64,000 nt of DNA, from contig NZ_JAGQCY010000005.1 in NCBI RefSeq assembly GCF_024346455.1, forward strand, positions 1 through 64,000, written 5' to 3'. Made by a program: the position numbers and the translations under genes. The stretch is from Cyanobium sp. Aljojuca 7A6. GTDB lineage: Bacteria; Cyanobacteriota; Cyanobacteriia; PCC-6307; Cyanobiaceae. The notes beneath the pieces were generated by a model. The model searched no databases and was not told where the DNA came from. It worked only from the letters and a program-made list of their open reading frames with translations. Position 1 is the first letter of the stretch. The number at the start of each line of letters is the position of its first letter. This document shows, piece after piece, positions 1-9,856 of the stretch.

Positions 1-151
1 GCACAAGGGCCAAGAAAATCCACCCGAAGAGTTGAACCCCACTGCCGATCAGGGCTGTCCATGGCCGTCACAGACAAAAACGTTGTGGCTGGAGTCGGAT
101 TGGCGGCTATTTCAGCAGGCTCCTAGAGTGAGAGCAACCGCCGAGGAGCCG

Positions 152-469
152 ATGGCTGAGCGCAGGCCCCCGGCTCCATCGATGCCCCCGTCCCCGGAGC
201 GGCCCATGGTGCATGCACGCAGCGAGTTATCGGAGCGGGAACTTGAGATCATTGAGCTGGTGGCCACGGGCCTCACCAACCTGGAGATCGCCGGCCAGCT
301 GACGATCAGCAAGCGCACCGTCGACAACCACGTCAGCAACATCTTCACCAAGACCGGCGCCAAGAACCGGGTGGCCCTGCTGAACTGGGCCATGGACCAC
401 GGCAAGATCTGCCGCGATGGTTTCAACTGCTGCGCCCTGCCCCACGACGATGCGACCAGGCCCGGCTGA
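152..469 (+). CDS. pedR: Small LuxR-type HTH regulator, PedR-like
   Basis: The protein is about 105 residues and is essentially one LuxR/GerE DNA-binding domain (SERELEIIELVATGLTNLEI, then SKRTVDNHVSNIF), with no receiver domain. Cyanobacterial PedR is a stand-alone LuxR domain whose activity follows photosynthetic electron transport through thioredoxin-sensitive cysteines. This protein ends in a Cys-rich tail (KICRDGFNCCALP), which fits that family. I chose the ATG at 152 because a GAGGAG ribosome-binding site precedes it; the frame stays open back to 32, and ATGs at 182 and 206 are alternatives. The PedR assignment is from remembered family features; a generic LuxR-domain regulator is the fallback. 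Confidence 0.68.
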   Translation: MAERRPPAPSMPPSPERPMVHARSELSERELEIIELVATGLTNLEIAGQLTISKRTVDNHVSNIFTKTGAKNRVALLNWAMDHGKICRDGFNCCALPHDDATRPG

Positions 470-471
470 TC

Positions 472-1017
472 TCAGCTGTCCTGGGGCAGCAGAGACTCCC
501 GCTCCGCCGCTGGCCACGACGCCAGGGGACGGTGGGCCAGGGCTGCATTGCTGAGATCAGTGCGGCCGGTGATCTCCCTGGAACACCAGGCGGGAACGGG
601 AACGGCCTGATCGGCCTGCTCCAGTTCCACCTCTGCCACCACCAGGGGGGCATTGGCGGCCTCAAACACATCCAGCACCCAGTCGCCGCCGGGCAGATCC
701 AGGCCATAACGGGTCTTGCAGAGCTGATGGGCGCTGCCCTCCAGCAGGGCCTCAGCATCGGCGGCCGGGATCGGGTACTCGTACTCCTGCCGCGTCAGGG
801 CCTGACCGGCCAGGGGGGGCGCCGCTCCGACGGCCGGCAGCTTGAGGGTGAGAAACGCCTCCATGGCGCCTTCCGGGGCCTGGGCCAACCGCACCCGCAG
901 GGTGAGTTCCCCGTTCCCCGTCGCCAGATAGCCCTGGCGGATCGCCCTGGCCCGGAGCGCATGGGAGCGCCACTGGTCGCCGCTGACGAGGAAGCGGCGC
1001 TCGATTTCCAGGGCCAT
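472..1017 (-). CDS. CYTH domain protein (triphosphate tunnel family)
   Basis: The 181-residue protein begins MALEIERRFLV, a version of the ExExK signature that opens CYTH/triphosphate tunnel metalloenzymes. These bind triphosphate-containing substrates with divalent metal inside a beta-barrel; small bacterial members are often inorganic triphosphatases. Alternating charged beta strands (LTLRVRLAQ, EAFLTLKL, EYEYPIP, WVLDVFE, VVAEVELE) fit the barrel. It lies 30 bases downstream of nadK on the same strand and may be cotranscribed with it. It ends three bases from the stop of the convergent regulator gene. The substrate cannot be told from sequence. Confidence 0.85.
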   Translation of the reverse strand: MALEIERRFLVSGDQWRSHALRARAIRQGYLATGNGELTLRVRLAQAPEGAMEAFLTLKLPAVGAAPPLAGQALTRQEYEYPIPAADAEALLEGSAHQLCKTRYGLDLPGGDWVLDVFEAANAPLVVAEVELEQADQAVPVPAWCSREITGRTDLSNAALAHRPLASWPAAERESLLPQDS

Positions 1018-1047
1018 GGGGGGAGTCTCAGGGTGGAGTGAAGCGGA

Positions 1048-2037
1048 TCAGTTGCGGGACGGTTCGCCGGCGGTGAGGCTGCCGGCCCAGTGGAGCTTGT
1101 GGGTGAGGGTGCTGTAGTACGAGGGGCTCTGTTCCAGCTGGAGCATCAGCACCGGGTGGCGACCCCGCTGCAGGATGCAGCGATCACCCGGTTCCAGCAC
1201 GGTGGCATGGGCGCCATCCTTCCAGAGCTTCACCCGACGGCTGGCCTCTCCCAGGGGCCAAACCGAAAGTCGCGATCCCGGCGGAACCACCACGGCCCGA
1301 CTGGAAAGGCTCATCGGGCAGATCGGCGTGACCACGATCGCTTCGATGCCCGGATGCAGGATCGGCCCACCAGCGGCCATCGCGTAGCCGGTGGAACCGG
1401 TGGGGGTGGCGATGATCAGGCCATCGCCCCGGTATTGATCCACCACCTCCCCGTCGATCTCCAACTCCAGCATGCAGGTGGGCGAGAGTTCATCGAGGCA
1501 GGGGCGGAAATAGAAGTCGTTGAGGGCGCCATGGGGGCCATCGCCGACCTCGTTCAGATCCCCGTCGACGGAGGCATCCCCGTCCTGGGGCACGCCGTCC
1601 CCCCGGTCGATCCGGGCTTCCAGCATCATGCGTTTCTCGATCGCGAAGCGGTCGTCGCGCAGGCGTTGCCAGAGGTTGTCGTCGGGATCCTGGCTCCCTG
1701 CCTCCCCGTTGCCCTCCCCCCGCAGCCGCAGCAGACGCCGTTCGTGGGTGAGGAAGCCCAGGTGGCCGCCAACGTTGAAGCTGAGCACCGGGACGGCAAA
1801 GCTGGCCAGGTGACGGGCCGCCGCCAGGACCGTTCCATCACCGCCTAGCACCACGGCCAGGTCGGGGAGTTCGGCTTCGGTGGCGAGCAGACCAGGGAAC
1901 GGATTCAGCCCCAGACCGCTGATGGCGGTGGTGACGATCACCCCCTGGGAACGCAGATCCTGGGCACAGCGTCGAGCCTGGCGTTGGGCAGCCTGGCTGC
2001 CCTTGCGAAGAATCAGCCAGACACGCTCAAGCCGCAT
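1048..2037 (-). CDS. nadK: NAD kinase
   Basis: The enzyme phosphorylates NAD to NADP. Visible family motifs are [14 protein letters not shown], the NDF motif (ALNDFYF), and the NAD-binding [13 protein letters not shown] near residue 215. At 329 residues it is longer than minimal bacterial NAD kinases because of an acidic, low-complexity insert at about residues 105-170 before NDF. Cyanobacteria usually have two NAD kinases, and I cannot tell which type this is. It lies 27 bases after ndhE on the same strand, so it is probably read with the NDH-1 genes. Confidence 0.95.
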   Translation of the reverse strand: MRLERVWLILRKGSQAAQRQARRCAQDLRSQGVIVTTAISGLGLNPFPGLLATEAELPDLAVVLGGDGTVLAAARHLASFAVPVLSFNVGGHLGFLTHERRLLRLRGEGNGEAGSQDPDDNLWQRLRDDRFAIEKRMMLEARIDRGDGVPQDGDASVDGDLNEVGDGPHGALNDFYFRPCLDELSPTCMLELEIDGEVVDQYRGDGLIIATPTGSTGYAMAAGGPILHPGIEAIVVTPICPMSLSSRAVVVPPGSRLSVWPLGEASRRVKLWKDGAHATVLEPGDRCILQRGRHPVLMLQLEQSPSYYSTLTHKLHWAGSLTAGEPSRN

Positions 2038-2064
2038 GGACAGGATTCCGCGAAACGTACACCG

Positions 2065-2394
2065 CTACCAGCGCAACAGGTTGAAGCGCTCCATGTCGAC
2101 CGTTTCGCGGTTGCGATAGAGGGAAAGCAGGATGGCCAGACCGACGGCCGCCTCGGCCGCCGCCACGGTGATCACGAAGATGGCGAACACCTGGCCGCGA
2201 ATGAGCTGGCCATCGAGGTAGTTGGAGAAGGCCATCAGATTGATGTTGACGGCGTTCAGCATCAGCTCGATGCTCATTAACACCCGTACGGCGTTGCGGC
2301 TGTTGATCAGCCCCCAGACGCCGACGCAGAACAGCATCGCCGCGACGGTGAGGAACCCCTCGAGTGGGATCGGGGACGCGAGGTCAGTGCTCAT
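2065..2394 (-). CDS. ndhE: NAD(P)H-quinone oxidoreductase subunit 4L (NdhE)
   Basis: NdhE is the NuoK-type membrane subunit of the thylakoid NDH-1 complex, used in cyclic electron flow, respiration and CO2 uptake. The 109-residue protein has three hydrophobic helices and the conserved segment [20 protein letters not shown] with the buried glutamate of this subunit. Its ATG overlaps the ndhG stop by 4 bases (ATGA), so translation is probably coupled. Confidence 0.96.
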   Translation of the reverse strand: MSTDLASPIPLEGFLTVAAMLFCVGVWGLINSRNAVRVLMSIELMLNAVNINLMAFSNYLDGQLIRGQVFAIFVITVAAAEAAVGLAILLSLYRNRETVDMERFNLLRW

Positions 2395-3017
2395 GGCTTG
2401 GAAAGCAGGGTGGGCTCTGGGGTGGTCGTCTCGATCAGCAGGGGAGTCCGCTCCTTCTCGATCAGCCCCTGGTCGGCTGGCTCACCGGTGATCACGTCGG
2501 TCGTGAAGACGTCGCGACGGGCCAGGACAATGGCACCGATCATCGCCATCAGCAGCAGCACCGAAGCCAGCTCGAAGGGCAGCAGGTAATCGGTGAACAG
2601 GTGCTCGCCGATCCGGATGGTGGCCTCTTCGCCGACCGGAGGGGGCCCAGGCAGAGCCCAGGCGGTGGTGAAGGCCACCCGCAGCAGCAGGGCGAAGAGG
2701 CCGGCGCAGACTGCCCCCGACAGCAGACGACGCAGCAGCAGGCCGGGAATCGCAGCGAGGGTTTCCTGCTTGTTCACGAGCATGATCGCGAACAGGATCA
2801 GGACATTGACGGCGCCCACATAGACGAGGATCTGGGCCGCCGCGACGAAGCTGGCGTTGAGCAGCAGGTACAGCCCGGCCACCGAAAGAAAAACACCGCC
2901 GAGAAGGAAGGCGGAATAGACGATGTTGGGCAGCAGGACGACGCCGAGGGAACCGACCACCGTGGTGGCCGAGAGCACAACGAAGCAGATCTGCTGGGTG
3001 GTGGAGGCGATCGACAT
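2391..3017 (-). CDS. ndhG: NAD(P)H-quinone oxidoreductase subunit 6 (NdhG)
   Basis: NdhG is the NuoJ-type membrane subunit of NDH-1. It has 208 residues and about five membrane helices ([20 protein letters not shown], then the [20 protein letters not shown] region and the [20 protein letters not shown] region). The motif [17 protein letters not shown] is the NuoJ signature. A hydrophilic C-terminal tail follows the last helix. It overlaps ndhI by one base upstream and ndhE by four downstream, within the ndhA-I-G-E operon. Confidence 0.96.
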   Translation of the reverse strand: MSIASTTQQICFVVLSATTVVGSLGVVLLPNIVYSAFLLGGVFLSVAGLYLLLNASFVAAAQILVYVGAVNVLILFAIMLVNKQETLAAIPGLLLRRLLSGAVCAGLFALLLRVAFTTAWALPGPPPVGEEATIRIGEHLFTDYLLPFELASVLLLMAMIGAIVLARRDVFTTDVITGEPADQGLIEKERTPLLIETTTPEPTLLSKP

Positions 3018-3649
3018 CAGGACTCTCCAGTGCTGTCGGAAGGGGCGGCGCCGCTCGAGGCTGTCTCCTTCTGCAGGGACTCCAGCACCTGGGACGGCAG
3101 CTGGCCAGCCCGGGGTTCGCTGGCGGACACCCCATGGGGGTCGAGGACGCCCTTGGGCAGGTAGGCCAGTTCCCGCAGGGCGAACACCGCAGGATCAGAC
3201 GTGACGCTGGTGGGCAGGCGGCCGAGGGCGACGTTGTCGTAGTTGAGGCTGTGGCGGTCGAAGGCCGCCAATTCGTACTCCTCGGTCATGGAGAGGCAAT
3301 TGGTAGGGCAATACTCCACGCAGTTGCCGCAGAAGATGCACACCCCGAAGTCGATCGAATAATTACGCAGCTCCTTCTTCTTGGTGGCCTTGTTCATCAC
3401 CCAGTCGACCACGGGCAGGTTGATGGGACACACCCGAACACACACCTCGCAGGAGATGCACTTGTCGAGTTCGTAGTGGATCCGGCCCCGGTAGCGCTCG
3501 GAGGGGATCAACTTCTCGTAGGGGTACTGCACCGTGATCGGCCGCCGGCGCAGGTGGTCGAAGGTGACCGCCAGACCCTGGGTCATGGTCTGGGCCGCGC
3601 TCACCGCCTCCCGGGTGTAGTCACCGACTTGTTTGAGAAACCCGAACAT
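3017..3649 (-). CDS. ndhI: NAD(P)H-quinone oxidoreductase subunit I, 4Fe-4S protein (NdhI)
   Basis: NdhI is the ferredoxin-like subunit of the peripheral arm and carries two 4Fe-4S clusters. Both cluster motifs are present: [12 protein letters not shown] and [12 protein letters not shown] (CxxCxxCxxxCP). The preceding [12 protein letters not shown] is typical of the family. At 210 residues the length is normal, with a variable C-terminal tail after the second cluster. The gene sits between ndhA and ndhG in the conserved cyanobacterial order. Confidence 0.97.
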   Translation of the reverse strand: MFGFLKQVGDYTREAVSAAQTMTQGLAVTFDHLRRRPITVQYPYEKLIPSERYRGRIHYELDKCISCEVCVRVCPINLPVVDWVMNKATKKKELRNYSIDFGVCIFCGNCVEYCPTNCLSMTEEYELAAFDRHSLNYDNVALGRLPTSVTSDPAVFALRELAYLPKGVLDPHGVSASEPRAGQLPSQVLESLQKETASSGAAPSDSTGES

Positions 3650-3727
3650 GGCTGGGGGCGAGGGGGTTACGGGATGGGGACCATGATGGCCCAGGGTTGC
3701 GGCGCTGTTGGTATCCGGGCAGCGGGT

Positions 3728-4879
3728 TCAGCCGCCGAAAGCCGCCGGGAAGGCCAGCTTGAGGCCAGCGGTGACCAGGAGGTTGACCAGGGCGATCGGC
3801 AGCAGGAACTTCCAGCCCAGGTCGAGCAATTGGTCGATCCGCACCCGTGGGGTGGTCCAGCGCAGCAGGATGGCGAAGAACACCAGCAGGTAAGCCTTCA
3901 GGATCGTGCTGACGATGCCCACCGAACCGGTGATCACCTGGACCAGGGGGGCGTCGGGGGAGACTCCCAGCCAGCCAGTGATCCACTCGACGGGAATCGG
4001 AAAACTCCAGCCCCCCAGGTAAAGCACCGACACCAGCAGGGCCGATAGCACCAGGTTGATGTAGCTGCCCAGGTAGAAGAGGGCGAACTTCATGCCGGAG
4101 TACTCCGTCTGGTAGCCGGCCACCAGCTCCTCCTCGGCCTCCGGAAGGTCGAAGGGAAGGCGCTCGCATTCCGCCAGGGCGCAGATCCAGAAGATCACGA
4201 AGCCGACGGGCTGGCGCCAGATGTTCCAGCTCAAGATGCCAGCCCCCGTCTGCTGGGCGACGATGTCAACGGTGCTGAGGGAGTTGCTCATCATCACCAC
4301 CGCCAAAACCGCCAGGGCCAGGGGGATCTCGTAGCTGATCGACTGGGCCGCGGCCCGCAGCCCACCGAGCAGGGAGTACTTGTTATTGCTGGAGTAGCCA
4401 CTCATCAGCAGGCCGATGGGCTGGATGCTGCTCAGGGCGATCCACAGGAAGATGCCCACACCCACGTTGCTGATCAGCAGGTTCTGACCAAATGGCACCA
4501 CCAGCCAGGACAGGATCACCGGCACCACCACCAGGATGGGGCCCAGGCTGAAGAGCACGGAATCGGCCCGGGCGGGGATGATGTCCTCCTTGAACACCAG
4601 CTTGAGACCATCGGCCAGGGGCTGAAGCACGCCCAGGGCGCCGGCATATTCAGGGCCGATCCGCTGCTGAACCGCCGCGGAGATCTTGCGCTCCAGCCAG
4701 ACGCTCACCAGGACACCGACCACGGCGCCCACCAGCACCAGGACCATCGGCAGCGGCAGCCACAGCAGGCGGGCGGCGCCGGCCGTGAGGCCCAGGCCCT
4801 GGGCCAGGTCGATGAAGCTCGACTGGAGATCGAGACCAGGGGGAGCGACGGCGGCACCCAACGGGCCAGTGGACAGCAT
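3728..4879 (-). CDS. ndhA: NAD(P)H-quinone oxidoreductase subunit 1 (NdhA)
   Basis: NdhA is the NuoH-type membrane subunit that joins the membrane arm to the peripheral arm near the quinone site. The 383-residue protein shows the family segments [40 protein letters not shown] and [15 protein letters not shown], plus about eight membrane helices. It is the first gene of the ndhA-I-G-E operon. The 40-base gap after gltA allows either readthrough from gltA or a separate promoter. Confidence 0.97.
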   Translation of the reverse strand: MLSTGPLGAAVAPPGLDLQSSFIDLAQGLGLTAGAARLLWLPLPMVLVLVGAVVGVLVSVWLERKISAAVQQRIGPEYAGALGVLQPLADGLKLVFKEDIIPARADSVLFSLGPILVVVPVILSWLVVPFGQNLLISNVGVGIFLWIALSSIQPIGLLMSGYSSNNKYSLLGGLRAAAQSISYEIPLALAVLAVVMMSNSLSTVDIVAQQTGAGILSWNIWRQPVGFVIFWICALAECERLPFDLPEAEEELVAGYQTEYSGMKFALFYLGSYINLVLSALLVSVLYLGGWSFPIPVEWITGWLGVSPDAPLVQVITGSVGIVSTILKAYLLVFFAILLRWTTPRVRIDQLLDLGWKFLLPIALVNLLVTAGLKLAFPAAFGG

Positions 4880-4919
4880 CAGAGAACTCCGGTGGAAGGG
4901 AACCTAGGGGGAAACGGGG

Positions 4920-6176
4920 TCAGCCAGGAACCGGACGGCTTTCCAGGGGCAACCAGCCCCGTTCGGCGGGACCGGTGTAGATCTGCGAGGGACGGTAGAT
5001 GCGGTTGGCACCCAGTTGTTCCTTCCAGTGGGCCAGCCATCCTGCCGTACGGGCGATGGCGAAAATGGGGGTGAACAGGTCGCGGGGAATACCGAGCTTT
5101 CTATAGACCAGGCCTGAATAGAAGTCGACGTTCGGGAAGATTCCCTTCGGCCCGAGGCGCCGCTCCGCCACCTCCTCGAGCTTGAGAGCCACGTCGTACA
5201 TGGCGTCGTGGCCGAAGCGCTGGAAGAGCTCCTCGGCCAGGCCCTGCAGGATCACGGCCCGGGGGTCCTTGACCCGGTACTCGCGGTGGCCGAAGCCCAT
5301 GATCTTCTGCTTCTGGGCGATGGCCCGATCCAGCCATGGCTCCACCTGATCAATGCTGCCGATCTGGTCGAGCATGTCGAGGACGTCCTCGTTGGCGCCG
5401 CCGTGCAGGGGCCCGGCCAGGGTACCCACAGCAGAAGCCACCACGGCGTAGGGGTCGGTGAGGGTGCTGGCGGTGACGCGGGCGCTGAAGGTGCTGGCAT
5501 TGAGGCTGTGCTCGGCGTGCAGGATCAGGCAGGCATCGAAGATCCGCGCCGCCAGGGGATCGGGCTCGCGCTCGGTGAGCATGTAGAGGAAGTTGGCCGA
5601 GTAAGCGAGGTCGTCCCTGGGCTGGATCGGGTCCTGACCTTTGCGGATCAGCTGGAACGCGGCCACCATCGTGGGGATCTTGGCGATCAGGCGCACCACC
5701 GCATCAACGATGTACTGGGGGTCGTACAGGGCGCGGCGGGAATAGAAGAGCCCCAGGGACGCCGCACTGGCCTGCAGCGCATCCATGGGATGGCCTGTGG
5801 CAGGGAAGCACTTCATCATGTCGCGAATGCGGAAGCTGAGCCGCCGGTGCATCTGCACCTCCTGCTCAAACTCCCGCAGCTGGAAGATCGTCGGCAACTC
5901 GCCCCAGATCAGCAGGTAGGCGGTTTCGAGGAAGCTGCTGTGGCTGGCGAGCTGCTCGATGGGGTAGCCCCGGTAGGTGAGCAGGCCCCGTTGCCCTTCG
6001 ATGTCGCAGATCGCCGATTGGGTGGCAGGCACCCCTTCGAGCCCTGGCCGGAACGTGGGTTTCGCCGGGGGCGATGGCGAGGGAGGGGTTCCCTGAGGGT
6101 CGTTCGCCTCTGGGGTGCTCTCCGCCGCCATACCGTTTCCTGTGGATGGAACGAACTTAGGCGCAGAAACCGTCAC
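4920..6176 (-). CDS. gltA: Citrate synthase
   Basis: It condenses acetyl-CoA and oxaloacetate to citrate, the entry to the cyanobacterial TCA pathway toward 2-oxoglutarate. Key segments are the first catalytic histidine region LHAEHSLNASTFSARV, the second at GPLHGGANEDVLDML, and GFGHREYRVKDPRA with the later Asp in FPNVDFYSGLVY. At 418 residues there is a low-complexity Pro/Ser N-terminus of about 40 residues. The start is the GTG at 6176; an ATG 15 codons later (6131) is a good alternative that would remove part of this extension. Having gltA directly upstream of ndhA is a common cyanobacterial order. Confidence 0.95.
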   Translation of the reverse strand: MTVSAPKFVPSTGNGMAAESTPEANDPQGTPPSPSPPAKPTFRPGLEGVPATQSAICDIEGQRGLLTYRGYPIEQLASHSSFLETAYLLIWGELPTIFQLREFEQEVQMHRRLSFRIRDMMKCFPATGHPMDALQASAASLGLFYSRRALYDPQYIVDAVVRLIAKIPTMVAAFQLIRKGQDPIQPRDDLAYSANFLYMLTEREPDPLAARIFDACLILHAEHSLNASTFSARVTASTLTDPYAVVASAVGTLAGPLHGGANEDVLDMLDQIGSIDQVEPWLDRAIAQKQKIMGFGHREYRVKDPRAVILQGLAEELFQRFGHDAMYDVALKLEEVAERRLGPKGIFPNVDFYSGLVYRKLGIPRDLFTPIFAIARTAGWLAHWKEQLGANRIYRPSQIYTGPAERGWLPLESRPVPG

Positions 6177-6204
6177 CCGACGTAGCGCCCGCTGCCAGCC
6201 CAGC

Positions 6205-6729
6205 TCAGGGGCGGGGAAGCCAGAGCTTGGGGCGCATCAGCCACTCCAGACCGGCCGTGCCGGCGAGCGAGCCGCCAACCTCCAGCACCGGAAGGCGCAG
6301 CAGGGCCATGCCTGCCTTGCGCAAGGCGATGGCGCCAGGCGGGGCCCCGAGCAGGCGGGACGCCAGCAGCCCCAGATCCGGCTCATGGCCCACCAGCAGC
6401 AGGCGGCAAGAAGACGACTCACCGCCCTGGGTGAGCCAGCCCGGCAGCAGAGGCAGGGGATCACCGCCGGGCTCCAGGGCCTGGGCCAGTTCGATGGCGG
6501 GGGCCAGACCGACCATCCGGGCGATCTCCGCGGTTTGCCAGGCGCGGGCCAGGGGACTGGAGAACAGCCGATCGGCCCGCACACCCAGGCGGTTGGCCCG
6601 CTCCAGCACCGCCCGGGTACGGGCCCGGCCGGCGACGGTGAGCTCACGCCCCGCATCCATTCGGGTGGGGCTGCGCTCCTCGGCGATGCCGTGGCGCAGC
6701 AGCAGCAGCTCCCAGGTGGGTGGCGCCAT
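6205..6729 (-). CDS. sixA: Histidine phosphatase family protein, SixA-like
   Basis: The protein opens with the histidine phosphatase signature LLLRHGIAEE, and a second conserved His lies in LLLVGHEPDLGLLASRLLG. At about 174 residues it matches SixA phosphohistidine phosphatases rather than phosphoglycerate mutases. The substrate is not evident; SixA members act on phosphohistidine proteins, while other family members act on small phosphates. The ATG at 6729 overlaps the end of the DUF3352 gene, and a TTG at 6735 is also in frame. Confidence 0.85.
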   Translation of the reverse strand: MAPPTWELLLLRHGIAEERSPTRMDAGRELTVAGRARTRAVLERANRLGVRADRLFSSPLARAWQTAEIARMVGLAPAIELAQALEPGGDPLPLLPGWLTQGGESSSCRLLLVGHEPDLGLLASRLLGAPPGAIALRKAGMALLRLPVLEVGGSLAGTAGLEWLMRPKLWLPRP

Positions 6730-6731
6730 GG

Positions 6732-8351
6732 TCAAGATCCCCCGAAGTCGAGGCGGGCTTCCACCGCCAGGACGCCTGGCTCTCCCCCCACAGCCAGAGC
6801 CAGGCCAGTGACGGGCTCACTGAGCGGGCCTCCGGCCAGGGCGGTGAGGCGCTGCCACGGCCGCCAGGACGCCAGAACCTCGCGGGCCCCCGGGCCGTCA
6901 AGGGCCCATTGCAGGGCGGCCTCCGGAACGGCAAGGGCCTCCAGCTGCCCCTGAAGGCGGCCAGTCCCCTTGGTCTCAGGTCCATCCAGACTCTCCAGCT
7001 GGCCGAGGGACTCGCCCCACCAGGCCTGCTCACCCCGTTGCCAACGCCAGCCCAGCAGCGGCGCCTGCAGCTGCTCGGACCTCTCCGACCTGCCGTCCCG
7101 GCGGCCCGGGCCGGCCTGCAGCCGCGTCCAGGCCAGCAGCGGGTGGCCGTCGACCTCCAGGGGCGCCGCGATCAGGCCATCGGCCGCCAGGGCCGCCTCC
7201 AGCGCCAAGGGCTCGGGGCGATCCGCCGCCGTGCCCAGCAGCCAGCGATCACCGCTGGCGGCGGCCAGCAGCGGTCCGGCGTCGGACCCCACCACCAGGG
7301 CAGGCACCGGACCCGTGGCCTCCGCCGCCCCCACCAGGCGGGCGAGCAGCGGCTGCAGCAGGGGAATCGTGGCGAGACTGGCGGGATCCTGCACCAGGGC
7401 GAGGCTGGAAGCGGGACGGTGCACGGCGGCCAGCAGGGCCTGGCCAAGGCCGGCGTCGGCGCCGACTTCCGGCAGGGCGATCTTCGGCGGCAGCCCCAGC
7501 AGGGCGGACAGCCGCAGACTTGGCCCCTCAGGTCGCAGGGCCAGCAGCAACCCACCGGGCCGCTGGTCGGCGGGGGCCGGCAGCGGCAGCCCCAGCCAGC
7601 GCTCGAGGGCGCCGGGGGCGGCCTGGAGCAGGGCGGCACCCGTGCCGAGCCGCCTGAGCCCCTCCTGGAAGGACGCCTGGCCGGCCTGGTTGAGTTCAGG
7701 GATCTGGGACACGTCCAGGGCCTGCTCCAGCACACCCCGCCCCGAAGCGATCAGAACGAGGTCGTCATCGACCAGGGCCGTGGCCAGCGGCATCGGCGTG
7801 CGGCCCAGCAGGGCCCCCTTGCCGCTGATCAGCCCCATGCCCCGGTAGGTGCTGATCTGAAGATCGGTGCCCGCCAGGCTGCGGGTCTGCCAGAACCGTT
7901 GCAAGAACAGGCGGGCGCCGTCGTCGTCACGGCTGCCCAGGGCCAGCAGCCAGCCCCCCCTGGAGCCCCCTGCTGCGGTGGCTGAGTCCTCCTCGAACAG
8001 GGCCAGACCCACCGGCGCCGCCAGCCAGGAGCGCAGTTCACTGTCGTAGTCGAGACCCGCCGCTGCGAAGGCCCCGTCACGCAGCCGGCCGACCGCCTCG
8101 GCTGCCTGGCGTCGCTGGCGGGGCGGGGCGACGGCACGGGCGTAGTCCAGGGGCTGGTCGCCGTCGCTGAACAGGTGGAAGCTGAGGGGCGCATCCCTGG
8201 GCACGAACTGGGCCGCCCGCGGGACCACCAGCGGCAGGCGCTGCAGCCGCAGGGCGCTGCGTTGCCACACCAGCCACCAGCCACCGAGCCCCAGTCCGAA
8301 CACCACCAGCACCAGGGCCAGCAGCACCGCCAGGAAAGGGCGGGCCTTCAT
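6732..8351 (-). CDS. DUF3352 domain protein, membrane-anchored
   Basis: The 539-residue protein has one N-terminal membrane segment (about residues 7-29, FLAVLLALVLVVFGLGLGGW) followed by a large domain with the cyanobacterial DUF3352 pattern (AAQFVPRDAPLSFHLFSDG; LDLGSRDD-like beta-rich repeats). It probably faces the periplasm or lumen as a single-pass anchored protein. No catalytic motif is visible and the function is unknown. It overlaps the downstream phosphatase gene by a few bases, so the two form an operon. Confidence 0.8.
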   Translation of the reverse strand: MKARPFLAVLLALVLVVFGLGLGGWWLVWQRSALRLQRLPLVVPRAAQFVPRDAPLSFHLFSDGDQPLDYARAVAPPRQRRQAAEAVGRLRDGAFAAAGLDYDSELRSWLAAPVGLALFEEDSATAAGGSRGGWLLALGSRDDDGARLFLQRFWQTRSLAGTDLQISTYRGMGLISGKGALLGRTPMPLATALVDDDLVLIASGRGVLEQALDVSQIPELNQAGQASFQEGLRRLGTGAALLQAAPGALERWLGLPLPAPADQRPGGLLLALRPEGPSLRLSALLGLPPKIALPEVGADAGLGQALLAAVHRPASSLALVQDPASLATIPLLQPLLARLVGAAEATGPVPALVVGSDAGPLLAAASGDRWLLGTAADRPEPLALEAALAADGLIAAPLEVDGHPLLAWTRLQAGPGRRDGRSERSEQLQAPLLGWRWQRGEQAWWGESLGQLESLDGPETKGTGRLQGQLEALAVPEAALQWALDGPGAREVLASWRPWQRLTALAGGPLSEPVTGLALAVGGEPGVLAVEARLDFGGS

Positions 8352-8405
8352 GCGTTCTCAGCAGGATGGGACCATCCTGACGCCACCCCCCCTCCGACGC
8401 CCGCC

Positions 8406-8768
8406 ATGGACGAGCCGACCCGCCCGGGGACCCCCCGGACGCTCACCGCCGCTGACCTGCAACGGCGCCTCGAGGCGGGGGAGCCGCTCCGGATCGTGGA
8501 CGTGCGCGAGGACGGCGAGCTGGCCCTGGCCCGATTGCCGCTCGAGGTTCTGCATCTGCCCCTGAGCCGCCACCGGGAATGGCTGCCGCAACTGGAGACC
8601 CTGCTCGACCGGCAGCAGCCGCTGGTTGTGCTCTGCCATGCCGGCATCCGCAGCTGGGACTTCGGCTGCTGGCTGATCCAGGACCAGGGCTTTGGGGAGG
8701 TCTGGAACCTGAAGGGGGGCATCGACGCCTGGAGCCGCGAGGTGGATCCCCAGGTTCCCCGTTACTGA
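8406..8768 (+). CDS. Rhodanese-like domain protein
   Basis: A single-domain rhodanese of 120 residues, a sulfurtransferase-type fold. The active-site loop is visible as VVLCHAGIRSWDFGCWL, where the cysteine is the persulfide-carrying residue, and the N-terminal LRIVDVREDGELALARL is the standard DVRE motif. The acceptor is unknown. The ATG at 8406 was chosen because the domain begins shortly after it; the longer open frame upstream overlaps the divergent DUF3352 gene. Confidence 0.88.
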   Translation: MDEPTRPGTPRTLTAADLQRRLEAGEPLRIVDVREDGELALARLPLEVLHLPLSRHREWLPQLETLLDRQQPLVVLCHAGIRSWDFGCWLIQDQGFGEVWNLKGGIDAWSREVDPQVPRY

Positions 8769-8845
8769 GCGCACGACCTGGACGGTGGAAGGGTTGGCGC
8801 CTACCTAGGATTAACAATCCATTTCTTTGCCGTTTTCCCCCGTCC

Positions 8846-9856
8846 TTGGACACGCTGCCGCGCCGACAACAAGAGGTCCTACGGGCCACGGTGCGGCACT
8901 ACGTGGATACCGTCGAGCCCGTGGGCAGCCACACCCTGGTGCGGCGCTTCGGGCTGCCCGCCAGCCCCGCCACGGTGCGCACGGCCATGGGGGCCCTGGA
9001 ACAGCGCGGCCTGCTGACCCAGCCGCACACCTCCGCCGGCCGGATCCCCAGCCAGCGGGGTTATCGCCTCTACGTCGATCAATTGCTGCCAGCCCCGGGG
9101 GCGGCAGCCCTGCAGCTGGAGCGGGAGCTGGCCGGAATCAGCCTGCAGTGGGCCGCCCTCGATGACCTGCTCCTGCACCTGGCCCGCCGCCTCGCTGACC
9201 TCACCGGCCTGCTCAGCCTGATCACCCGCCCCCAGCGCCCCAGCCCCCTGCTGCAGGCGGTGCGGCTCGTGCCCAGCGGCGATCGGCTGCTGGTGTTTCT
9301 CGTTCAGGGTCCCGACTTCAGCACCAGCCTGAACCTGCGCCTTGGCGCCGGCCTGGAGGAAGAACTGCCCATCCTGGAGCGCTGGTGCAACCAGCAGCTC
9401 CGCGCCGGCGGCGACGGCCGCATCCCCTGGGAGCGCCTTCCGGCCGAACTGCGCCGCAGCGGCGGCCTGCTGCGCCAGGCCCTGGAGAGCCACAGCCGTA
9501 TTCGCAGCGAGGAGCTCGACGCCGTCGTGGCGGCCGGCCTGGGGGGGCTGCTGGCCCAGCCCGAATTCAGCCACAGTTCCAGCCTGCTGCCGGTGGTGCA
9601 GCTGGTGGAGCATGGCCCCCGCGCCCTGCTGGGGCTCAGCGACAACCCCGAATCGATCGCCAGCCACGCCATCTTGATCGGCACGGAGCATCCCCATGCG
9701 GCCCTCGGGCAGTGCGCGGTGGTCCAGGCCACCTACCGCACGGGCCACGGCGGCCGCGGCCAGGTGGCTCTGGTGGGGCCGATGCGCATGGCCTATGCCA
9801 CCGCCCGCGCGGCGGTCCAGTCGGTGGCCTCGATTCTGGAGAGGCTGCTCAGCTGA
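8846..9856 (+). CDS. hrcA: Heat-inducible transcription repressor HrcA
   Basis: HrcA represses chaperone genes by binding CIRCE operators. The N-terminal winged helix (TLPRRQQEVLRATVRHYVDT, VGSHTLVRRFGLPASPATVR, then TSAGRIPSQRGYRLYVDQL) is diagnostic. The C-terminal GAF-like half ends with VALVGPMRMAYATARAAVQS, also typical. No ATG fits, so a TTG at 8846 is the best start and gives about 336 residues, the usual length. No CIRCE inverted repeat was seen nearby. The stop overlaps the next gene by one base (TGATG). Confidence 0.93.
   Translation: MDTLPRRQQEVLRATVRHYVDTVEPVGSHTLVRRFGLPASPATVRTAMGALEQRGLLTQPHTSAGRIPSQRGYRLYVDQLLPAPGAAALQLERELAGISLQWAALDDLLLHLARRLADLTGLLSLITRPQRPSPLLQAVRLVPSGDRLLVFLVQGPDFSTSLNLRLGAGLEEELPILERWCNQQLRAGGDGRIPWERLPAELRRSGGLLRQALESHSRIRSEELDAVVAAGLGGLLAQPEFSHSSSLLPVVQLVEHGPRALLGLSDNPESIASHAILIGTEHPHAALGQCAVVQATYRTGHGGRGQVALVGPMRMAYATARAAVQSVASILERLLS

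Noticed and set aside
8580..8845. Longer HrcA N-terminus running over the rhodanese gene
   Set aside because: HrcA homology starts at DTLPRRQQEVL; the upstream frame is out of phase with the real rhodanese and unconserved.
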